A stretch of DNA of 37,839 bases. It comes from Flavobacteriaceae bacterium (GTDB lineage: Bacteria; Bacteroidota; Bacteroidia; Flavobacteriales; Flavobacteriaceae). Of the stretch, positions 31,756 through 37,839 are shown piece after piece. Under the pieces are notes generated by a model, which saw only the letters and a list, made by a program, of their open reading frames with translations, searched no databases and had not been told where the DNA came from. The stretch covers positions 1 to 37,839 of the forward strand of contig JAHEHF010000028.1 in NCBI GenBank assembly GCA_024644745.1. The letters run 5' to 3'. Each line of letters begins with the position of its first letter. Position 1 is the first letter of the stretch. The position numbers were made by a program, and so were the translations under genes.

Positions 31756-32271
31756 CTATCTTTCGGCGTAGACAGCATAAAAGCGGGGAACATACCTTCT
31801 CAATATGGGTCTGAAACCTATTTTCTTGATCGGGCTCGTCCATTTCTCCGTTTTCCTGATCTTCCATCCCGATTTTTTTAGCAACCAATCGAATTGCCAG
31901 TCTTCAAATTCATGGAAATGCTGATCCCATTCATCCTTTTCATTTCTGTAGGCTTTGGCAAACCAAAGCTTTAAAGGAACCGTTGTGATCAGTTTGTCGG
32001 CCTTTACAGCCCTGAGCACATTGAAGGGTGCAAGCAAATGCTCAAATACCTCGAATGAGGTTACTGCATCCACCTCATAATCCGCTGCCTTTGCATAGTC
32101 AATATCCAGATCTTCTCCCTGGGTATTGTAAACCGTATAACCATAGGTTTCGAGAATTTCACTCAGTTCATTTCTGACCCCAAGATCCAGTATGGTGGCT
32201 GGCGCCGGAAGCACAGACTGCACAAATGCAATGGTATGCTTATATCTTTTCTTTGGTGTTACCCGTTTCAT
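31756..32271 (-). CDS. Class I SAM-dependent methyltransferase
   Basis: A small Rossmann-fold methyltransferase of 171 residues (178 if translation starts at the ATG at 32292). The SAM-binding motif I appears as ATILDLGVRNE, and VTSFEVFEHLLAPFNVLRAV corresponds to the motif II-III region seen in UbiG/Methyltransf_11 proteins. The motif I glycines are partly replaced (DLGVRNE rather than DxGxGxG). The ATG at 32271 is preferred because it follows a purine-rich stretch and shortens the overlap with the upstream YfhO gene to 32 bp, but either is possible. Its position among glycosyltransferase genes suggests sugar or lipid-carrier methylation. Confidence 0.82.
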   Translation of the reverse strand: MKRVTPKKRYKHTIAFVQSVLPAPATILDLGVRNELSEILETYGYTVYNTQGEDLDIDYAKAADYEVDAVTSFEVFEHLLAPFNVLRAVKADKLITTVPLKLWFAKAYRNEKDEWDQHFHEFEDWQFDWLLKKSGWKIRKTEKWTSPIKKIGFRPILRRYVPRFYAVYAER

Positions 32272-34678
32272 CTTTTTTTCTTTCTCTAACATACCAGCCC
32301 AATGGTATTAAAATAAATAAGGCATAAGAGACCAGGGAAATGGTGCTGCCCTGCTCGATCACTTCGGGCTCAAATTTAAACAGGATCCTGTGTTCGCCTT
32401 TAGGCAATTCCATGGCACGCAGTACATAATTGACCCTGACATGATCAACGGGCACACCGTCAATATAAGCCTTCCAGCCATTTTTGTAATACATTTCAGA
32501 AAAGACGGCAAACTGATCCCGTGCCGCATTGCTTTTGTATTCGAGCTCATTTGCTTTATAGGAAACAAGTTCAATGGAAGCAGTGCTGTCTATGTCATAT
32601 TCCCCGTTTTTTAAAACTTTTTCAAATTTTCTGTCAATTACAGCTGTGTGCTTCGTATTGAGACTATCAAGCGCCCTGATCTCCTCATTGGCGCTTTCAA
32701 CCCATTTTAAATCCTCCACGAACCAGGCATTCCCATTTGCCTCGTCGTTGAGTTGTACCATCTCCTGATTGTTCTCCCCGGGAAATATAAAATATTTCGT
32801 GTTGAGCATGTGCAATACATCTATATTGTTATTAGCGATCTGAAAATCGAATAACTCTTTATAGCGTCTTGGTTTTGCAGCGTGATAGCCGCCGACAGAA
32901 TTGTGGTAAAAAGAAGTCGAACCATCATTCATTGGGTTCACCATGAAATTCATGACCCTGTAATGACCTTCGTCTGTTAATATTTCTGATTGTGCCCTGC
33001 TGATCTCAAAGGGTTTCTCTATTTGTGAGGAACTTATAAAATCATCATTGTTCACATAGCGCTTGGCAACAACGACCAGATCGAGCAAAACCAATACAAA
33101 CATTGAGATCACAACAACATTGTCTTTTATCTTTTGCCTCATAAAGAGCCAAAGCACACAGGCTGTGATCACCACATAGATCAAAGAGCGCAGACTATCC
33201 TGAAAGAAAATGGTTCTCCTGTCTTCTATCAGGACTCCGGACAAGCCCTCAATCATGTTGTCAAAGCCAGCATCCCTGTAACTTTCAAAAGAAAATAAGT
33301 TGGCCCCGATAGCCGTAAAGAACAAGGCTATACCTCCCACAATAATTCCCGCCATTTTAAAAGCTTTGAATTTTGCTTCTTTCGAATATTTGTCACTTAA
33401 CATACCGTGAACTGCCATGATCCCCAAAAGGGGAACGCATATTTCTGCAATCACCTGTATAGAAGAGACTGCCCTGAATTTATTGTACAAAGGCACATAG
33501 TCAATAAAGAAATTCGTGATGAGGTCAAAATTCTTGCCCCAGCTCATCACAATGGAAAAGAGCGTCGCCGCGAGCAACCATTTTTTCATGGGTCCTTTGA
33601 TCAAAAAGATACCAAGCACAAACAAGTAAATAAAAACGGCTCCGATATACGGAGGGGCTGCCACTATAGGTTGATCGCCCCAGTACATAGGAGCATTTTC
33701 AGCAAAATTCAAGGCTTGCTTTCTGCCTGCCTTGTCTTTTAAGAACCTGTAGGTATAACTGTCTTTGCCCAGTTTTTCGTTATTGGATCCACCCAGGAAC
33801 CTCGGGATGAAGAGATCAAAGGTTTCCATGATCCCGAAACTGTATTCGGTAATGTAAGACTTAGACAAGCCTGAAGTCAATTCCCTAGGTGAACCGTCCG
33901 GATTGATGGTCAGCTCACTTGGACTTCTCGTACTTTCTGAAGCGTATTCCTTGGTTGCCAATAAACTTGTTGCATTCACACCGACCGCTAAGATCACCGC
34001 CACGAGTAAAATTCCAACCTTCTTTGCAAAGAGGGGAAGTTCCTTCTCCTGATAGGCCCTGATCAAATATATGATTCCGAATATCAGGATGGTGAACAAA
34101 AGGTAATAGGTCATTTGCGGGTGACTTGCATTGATTTCCAGGGCCATGGCCAATGAAGTAAGCACAAAACCCTTCAGGTATTTCTTTTGAAACACGAGAA
34201 GCAGTCCGGCAAGAACAAGTGGCATATAGGCAATCGCATGGGCCTTGGCATTATGGCCAACCCCCAAAATGATGATCAGATAGGTCGAAAATCCAAAACC
34301 CAAGGCGCCCACAATAGCGAGTTTCCAATCAATTTTTAAAACGCTGAGCAAGACAAAAAAACACACAAAATATAGAAAAAGATAATCTGCCGGCCTGGGC
34401 AAAAACCTCAGGAAACCATCCAGTTTTTTGATGTAATCATGAGGATAATAGGTGCTCAGCTGGTAAGTTGGCATACCCCCAAAAGCCCTGTTTGTCCAAT
34501 AAGGCTCCTTTTGATACTGGTCTCTAAACTCCATGACCTCCTTTGACATTCCCCTGAACTGGGCGATGTCGCTTTGAAAAAGTTCCTTTCCCTCAAGTAC
34601 AGGTGAAAAATAAGCCAGAGAAACAATAATGAAACTGAGTAAAGCGATCAGGATGGGCAGTAGTTTTTTTATTTTCAT
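32240..34678 (-). CDS. YfhO family polytopic membrane protein (GT-C-like)
   Basis: An 812-residue inner-membrane protein with about a dozen hydrophobic segments, clustered in residues 5-25, 93-250 and 330-525, plus one near the C-terminus (about 775-795). A large extracytoplasmic domain lies between. This is the architecture of the YfhO family, related to GT-C glycosyltransferases that use polyprenyl-phosphate sugars; B. subtilis YfhO and its relatives glycosylate lipoteichoic acid. The early acidic segment FQSDIAQFRGM after TM1 matches the GT-C catalytic loop position. It is flanked by DUF4834 and glycan genes, so I infer glycan modification outside the cytoplasmic membrane. Confidence 0.88.
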   Translation of the reverse strand: MKIKKLLPILIALLSFIIVSLAYFSPVLEGKELFQSDIAQFRGMSKEVMEFRDQYQKEPYWTNRAFGGMPTYQLSTYYPHDYIKKLDGFLRFLPRPADYLFLYFVCFFVLLSVLKIDWKLAIVGALGFGFSTYLIIILGVGHNAKAHAIAYMPLVLAGLLLVFQKKYLKGFVLTSLAMALEINASHPQMTYYLLFTILIFGIIYLIRAYQEKELPLFAKKVGILLVAVILAVGVNATSLLATKEYASESTRSPSELTINPDGSPRELTSGLSKSYITEYSFGIMETFDLFIPRFLGGSNNEKLGKDSYTYRFLKDKAGRKQALNFAENAPMYWGDQPIVAAPPYIGAVFIYLFVLGIFLIKGPMKKWLLAATLFSIVMSWGKNFDLITNFFIDYVPLYNKFRAVSSIQVIAEICVPLLGIMAVHGMLSDKYSKEAKFKAFKMAGIIVGGIALFFTAIGANLFSFESYRDAGFDNMIEGLSGVLIEDRRTIFFQDSLRSLIYVVITACVLWLFMRQKIKDNVVVISMFVLVLLDLVVVAKRYVNNDDFISSSQIEKPFEISRAQSEILTDEGHYRVMNFMVNPMNDGSTSFYHNSVGGYHAAKPRRYKELFDFQIANNNIDVLHMLNTKYFIFPGENNQEMVQLNDEANGNAWFVEDLKWVESANEEIRALDSLNTKHTAVIDRKFEKVLKNGEYDIDSTASIELVSYKANELEYKSNAARDQFAVFSEMYYKNGWKAYIDGVPVDHVRVNYVLRAMELPKGEHRILFKFEPEVIEQGSTISLVSYALFILIPLGWYVRERKKDETGNTKEKI

Positions 34679-34721
34679 GTACTATCTGATAATTTGAAAT
34701 TTATTGCAGCATCCTGATCCA

Positions 34722-34994
34722 CTAGTCATCAACCTCTTCATAGTCAATGTATTCACCGACATCCTTATTGCTTTCTTTTTGATGAACAGGTTTTTTGTCA
34801 ACCACCGTTTCACCCTCTCTTACATTATTTCCATGGTCATGATAACCCTGCTGTTCTCTTGCTTTTTTCTCAAAGTTTCTGACTGCTTTTTGCAAAATTA
34901 CCGGAAGAAAAATCCGGGCGAGCCATTTCACAGCATAATATCCCAGAATAATGATTAAAACCCATATCAGACCTGGAATTGAAGCCTCCTGCAT
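34722..34994 (-). CDS. DUF4834 family small membrane protein
   Basis: A 90-residue protein with one N-terminal transmembrane helix (about residues 6-26), a basic juxtamembrane segment (about 36-50) and a hydrophilic, disordered, acidic tail ending YEEVDD. This pattern matches DUF4834, a family I recall only from Bacteroidota and often next to YfhO-type genes. Function unknown. It lies 43 bp upstream of the YfhO gene in the same direction and probably opens the glycan operon. Confidence 0.75.
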   Translation of the reverse strand: MQEASIPGLIWVLIIILGYYAVKWLARIFLPVILQKAVRNFEKKAREQQGYHDHGNNVREGETVVDKKPVHQKESNKDVGEYIDYEEVDD

Positions 34995-35013
34995 ATTTTT
35001 AAAATTTAATTTT

Positions 35014-35021
35014 CAAAAATA
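35014..35021 (-). promoter_or_regulatory. -7 box for the DUF4834-YfhO glycan operon
   Basis: Minus-strand TATTTTTG is a full match to TAnnTTTG and stands 19 bp before the DUF4834 start at 34994. The -33 element is not clear. Confidence 0.4.
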
Positions 35022-35062
35022 ACAATTTGAGAGCAACTTCAGCGTTTATATAGTGAAAAACT

Positions 35063-35070
35063 TAATTTTG
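35063..35070 (+). promoter_or_regulatory. -7 box for the outer-membrane protein gene
   Basis: TAATTTTG matches TAnnTTTG; the transcript would start near 35077, about 13 nt before the ATG at 35090. No good -33 TTG is present. With the minus-strand box it makes a short divergent promoter region. Confidence 0.4.
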
Positions 35071-35089
35071 ATCATTTTTTAATTTGAAC

Positions 35090-36268
35090 ATGAAGCCCTT
35101 TCTCACAGCCCTTCTCATATTGCTTTTAGCTCAATTCAGCTATGGGCAATACACTGAGGTAATCAATTCCCGCCGTCCGGGATTCTCAGGAACACCCTAC
35201 AGTGTAGGAACTAAAGTATATCAGGTCGAGGCTGGTCTCTTTTATAAAAATGTTGGCAATTATCTCATATATGATCCTGTTCTTGAGGAAAATTTTGCCT
35301 ATAGTTCAAATAGTATTGGGACGGATATTGCATTTAGAACGGGACAATTCTTTGAACGTTTAGAATTCAACTTAGACCTGGCTCTTGTCAGTGAAAGCAG
35401 AGAATATAACCTGCCCGAAAAATATAGCAGGTCAGGATTTGGTTTCAGCAAACTAAACATCGGGGCAAAGTACCTGCTTTACAAACCTGAATATGCAGAC
35501 AAATCAAAGGAGATCAGGAGCTGGAAGGCAAGACATAGTTTTGACAAAAAAAGATTGATCCCGGCAGTAGGTGTTTATGCTGGGCTCAACACCAATCTAC
35601 TAACAGAACTTCATAAAAATCCAGAAGGAATAAGTCCTCGTTTCGGAATTTATACTCAAAATGATTTATCAAACAGACTGATTGTTTTGTTTAATTTTAT
35701 TGCTGATAAGGTATTTACAGAAGACGCTGAGAATACATATATTTTTACGGTTACCTACGCCTTAAATCAAAACTGGTCCATTTTTGGTGAGAATCAAGGC
35801 TTTTTTTATAATCGCAAAGGAAGACCCAATGATTTCCAGTTTGGTGCCGGAGGAGCCTATCTGATCAGTCCAAATATGCAGGCGGACCTATCTGTGCGAA
35901 TGATTTTTGACGAAAGAAAGGATAATACCTTTTTAATCGGTGGAGGATTGTCCTGGAGACTTGACAGGCACAAGGACAAAATCATTGCAGCCGACACCAA
36001 TAACGATGAACCCAACATAACCCAGGAAAAAAAGGGATTCTTCAATACAATTACCTTTGGTCTTTTTGCAGGTCAAAAATCAAAATCGAATAAGGGAGGC
36101 AAAATGAGAAGTGTTAAAACTTCAAAGGTAAAAACCAGAAGTCTGGAGCCACCGGTGAACAAAAAAGCCCAAAAGGCCAGAAAAAAACAAAACAAGCGCC
36201 TCGTCGAAGAACAGAAGAAAAAAGAAAAAGCTCAAAAAAAATACAATAAGAAAAAAGAAAAAAATTAA
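35090..36268 (+). CDS. Outer-membrane beta-barrel protein with long basic tail
   Basis: A 392-residue exported protein. The signal peptide spans about 1-19 (TALLILLLAQFSYGQ), and the first part of the mature chain is rich in alternating amphipathic strands (GAKYLLY, VGVYAGLNTNL, NWSIFGENQGFFY, LIGGGLSWRL), as in MetA/phenol-degradation-type and related outer-membrane transporter families. The barrel seems to end near residue 300. The remaining ~90 residues are hydrophilic, and the last 60 are dominated by Lys (KKAQKARKKQNKR, KKEKAQKKYNKKKEKN), which is odd for an outer-membrane protein. The frame could open at a TTG at 35084, but the ATG at 35090 is preferred. The next gene follows after 9 bp. 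Confidence 0.8.
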   Translation: MKPFLTALLILLLAQFSYGQYTEVINSRRPGFSGTPYSVGTKVYQVEAGLFYKNVGNYLIYDPVLEENFAYSSNSIGTDIAFRTGQFFERLEFNLDLALVSESREYNLPEKYSRSGFGFSKLNIGAKYLLYKPEYADKSKEIRSWKARHSFDKKRLIPAVGVYAGLNTNLLTELHKNPEGISPRFGIYTQNDLSNRLIVLFNFIADKVFTEDAENTYIFTVTYALNQNWSIFGENQGFFYNRKGRPNDFQFGAGGAYLISPNMQADLSVRMIFDERKDNTFLIGGGLSWRLDRHKDKIIAADTNNDEPNITQEKKGFFNTITFGLFAGQKSKSNKGGKMRSVKTSKVKTRSLEPPVNKKAQKARKKQNKRLVEEQKKKEKAQKKYNKKKEKN

Positions 36269-36277
36269 TTTTGTTGA

Positions 36278-37405
36278 ATGATACAAATCAAGGAGATTTC
36301 AACAAAAGATGAGCTCAAAAAATTCGTAAAATTCCCATTCTCCCTATACAAGGATAACAAGTACTGGGTGCCGCCCATCATTAGTGAAGAGGTTGAAAGT
36401 TTCAACAAGGAGGTCAACCCCGTATTTGATCATGCGGATGCCAGGTTTTTTCTGGCCTATAAAGAAGGTCAGATCGTCGGCAGGGTCGCGGCCATCATCA
36501 ACAGTATCGAGGTCGATCAGCAAAAAATACCTAAAATGAGATTTGGCTGGATCGACTTTATAGATGACATTGCCGTTTCAAGAGCCCTTATCGAAAAAGT
36601 TCATGAAATCGGGAAAGCTGCAAAACTCGAATTCATCGAAGGGCCCCTGGGCTTTTCCAATCTTGACAAGGTTGGCGTGTTGACCGATGGATACAATGAA
36701 TTAAGCACCATGGTCACATGGTACAACTACCCGTATTACGTTGAGCATTTTGAAAAACTGGGATTGGTGCCATCACAGAAATTTATCGAAACCTATTTCT
36801 ATTTTAAAGATGTAAACATCGATAAATACAGAAGGTATGCCGAAATCATAAAAAAGCGGTATGCCCTAAAAGCCATCAATTTCAAGTCTTCCAAAGAAGT
36901 GATGCCCTACGTTGATGAAATGTTTGCACTGTTCAACACTTCTTATGAAAAATTATCGTCCTTCGTACCGGTTACCCCGAAACAGATTGAATATTATAAA
37001 AAGAAATTTATCAGTTTTATCAACCCTGAATACATCAAATTCATCGTTGATGGAAATGGCAAGCTTGTTACTTTTTCCATTACCATGCCTTCTTTTGCCA
37101 AAGCCCTTCAGAAATCAAAGGGAAAACTCTTTCCCACTGGTTTCATACACCTGTTAAGGGCAAAAAAACACGCAAAAACAACAGTTTTCTTTTTAATTGG
37201 TATTCTTCCCGAATACCAGAAAAAAGGAGTCACTGCCATTGTATTTGATGAATTCTTCAAAACTTACCAGAAAAATGGTATTGAGAAAATGATCATTACG
37301 CCTGAACTTGAAGAAAACAAAAATATACAGCTTATATGGAGAAACTTTAAGCCCATTTACCACAAAAAAAGATGCACCATGCGAAGGGACATTCCTCAGG
37401 ATTGA
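36278..37405 (+). CDS. GNAT-like protein of unknown function
   Basis: A 375-residue cytoplasmic protein, twice the size of a single acetyltransferase. The N-terminal half shows a GNAT-like strand pair (ARFFLAYKEGQIVGRVAAII, about 49-68). The C-terminal half has FLIGILPEYQKKGVTAIVFD (about 306-325), resembling the acetyl-CoA loop, then MIITPELEENKNIQLIWRNF, so two GNAT-like lobes are likely. I recall close homologues in many Bacteroidota annotated only as hypothetical or GNAT-like. The substrate is unknown. It follows the barrel-protein gene by 9 bp and precedes rsmE by 61 bp. Confidence 0.75.
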   Translation: MIQIKEISTKDELKKFVKFPFSLYKDNKYWVPPIISEEVESFNKEVNPVFDHADARFFLAYKEGQIVGRVAAIINSIEVDQQKIPKMRFGWIDFIDDIAVSRALIEKVHEIGKAAKLEFIEGPLGFSNLDKVGVLTDGYNELSTMVTWYNYPYYVEHFEKLGLVPSQKFIETYFYFKDVNIDKYRRYAEIIKKRYALKAINFKSSKEVMPYVDEMFALFNTSYEKLSSFVPVTPKQIEYYKKKFISFINPEYIKFIVDGNGKLVTFSITMPSFAKALQKSKGKLFPTGFIHLLRAKKHAKTTVFFLIGILPEYQKKGVTAIVFDEFFKTYQKNGIEKMIITPELEENKNIQLIWRNFKPIYHKKRCTMRRDIPQD

Positions 37406-37438
37406 TATGAGATACATGAATTAATGACAATAATTATT

Positions 37439-37446
37439 TACATTTG
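37439..37446 (+). promoter_or_regulatory. -7 box for rsmE
   Basis: TACATTTG matches TAnnTTTG and would start transcription near 37453, about 14 nt before the ATG. No -33 TTG is evident. Confidence 0.4.
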
Positions 37447-37466
37447 GGCAGAACCATTTGTGATCC

Positions 37467-37839
37467 ATGCAACTTTTTTACAACCCGGATATCAACACAG
37501 AAACAAAAACATTTTCTTTTGACAAAGAAGAAAGTCGCCATATTATAAAGGTCTTAAGAAAGAATACGGGTGATGTCCTCGCCATTACGAATGGGAAAGA
37601 ACAACTGTTTTGGGCAATAATTGTCGAGGCTCGTGATAAAAAATGCACCGTTGACATTAGTAAATGGGAAAAACGACCGAAAACGTGGAACTTTCGACTT
37701 CATATTGCCATCGCTCCAACAAAAATGAATGAAAGGTTCGAATGGTTTTTGGAAAAGGCCACTGAAATTGGAATTGATGAAATAACCCCTGTGATTTGCG
37801 ATCATTCTGAAAGAAAGCATCTTAAAATGGAAAGAATGG
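37467..37839 (+). CDS. rsmE: 16S rRNA (uracil1498-N3)-methyltransferase RsmE, 3'-truncated
   Basis: The first 124 codons of a gene running off the right edge. The N-terminal PUA-like domain opens MQLFYNPD and contains SRHIIKVLRKNTGD (about 29-42), the conserved HxxxVLR signature of RsmE. It continues into the SPOUT domain at IAIAPTKMNERFEWFLEKATEIGIDEI. There the TK and the EKATEIG helix are hallmark features. RsmE methylates U1498 of 16S rRNA in the 30S subunit with SAM. The SAM-binding knot near the C-terminus lies outside the window. A long antisense frame over this region is a shadow. Confidence 0.93.
   Translation, partial: MQLFYNPDINTETKTFSFDKEESRHIIKVLRKNTGDVLAITNGKEQLFWAIIVEARDKKCTVDISKWEKRPKTWNFRLHIAIAPTKMNERFEWFLEKATEIGIDEITPVICDHSERKHLKMERM

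Noticed and set aside
31745-31888. 48-codon N-terminal extension of the glycosyltransferase starting at 31744
   Set aside because: It lies in a second frame over the methyltransferase gene, and the GT4 N-terminal motif starts at the later ATG.
37554-37820. Minus-strand 88-codon frame at the right edge
   Set aside because: The plus strand encodes the start of RsmE with clear signature residues.
1-37839. Mobile element, prophage, CRISPR array or defence system
   Set aside because: I found no transposase, integrase, cas gene, regular repeat-spacer array or toxin-antitoxin pair; gene content and style are uniform along the window.

Overview
The window looks like chromosomal DNA from a marine-type member of the Bacteroidota, most likely class Flavobacteriia. 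Evidence for this: Bacteroidota-style promoters (TTG, about 19-21 nt, then TAnnTTTG) recur upstream of genes; family-restricted proteins such as DUF4199, DUF4834 and YfhO-type membrane proteins are present; there is a TonB-dependent receptor with an N-terminal carboxypeptidase-regulatory-like domain; a fasciclin lipoprotein has a poly-Asp tail right after its lipid cysteine; and there is a compact zeaxanthin operon. Both window edges cut genes: an iodotyrosine-deiodinase-like nitroreductase at the left and rsmE at the right. I see no transposase, integrase, CRISPR array or tRNA.

Layout. 1-1211: nitroreductase end and a short-chain dehydrogenase. 1294-1395 (minus): the small SRP RNA (ffs), with a near-perfect promoter. 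1520-8990 (plus): DUF4199 protein, membrane-anchored glycosyltransferase 2, phosphoglucomutase/phosphomannomutase, an MsbA-like ABC exporter, a second nitroreductase and the dipeptidase PepD. 9085-14916: uracil-DNA glycosylase divergent from a MutS2 that lacks the Smr nuclease domain, a small acidic protein, an acyl-CoA synthetase and a GNAT acetyltransferase.

14938-22136 is the most interesting part. On the minus strand a tight operon crtI-crtB-(unknown exported protein)-crtZ-lycopene cyclase would take geranylgeranyl diphosphate to zeaxanthin. Just upstream, same strand, is a MerR-type regulator with a C-terminal cobalamin-binding module. It keeps the W-x9-EH signature and the E-x-H-x-x-G motif of CarH/LitR adenosylcobalamin photoreceptors. 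Divergent from it is a surface-type lipoprotein with four FAS1 domains. The two intergenic regions share copies of a TTTGTYNAAC-like motif, and the divergent merR and fasciclin promoters have the same geometry, with the motif fused to the -7 element. I infer a light- and B12-controlled regulon that couples photoprotective pigment to a surface adhesin, with one uncharacterised exported protein inside the pigment operon.

22265-28089: an orphan TonB-dependent receptor, asparagine synthetase B (minus) and a PLP-dependent group II decarboxylase (plus). 28154-34994 (minus): a surface-glycan operon reading DUF4834 - YfhO - SAM methyltransferase - two GT4-type glycosyltransferases - WecB epimerase, with overlapping or closely spaced genes. 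35090-37839 (plus): an outer-membrane barrel protein with a basic tail, a two-part GNAT-like protein and the start of rsmE.

Limits: family assignments come from motifs read by eye and remembered homologues. No database search, folding or promoter scoring was run.
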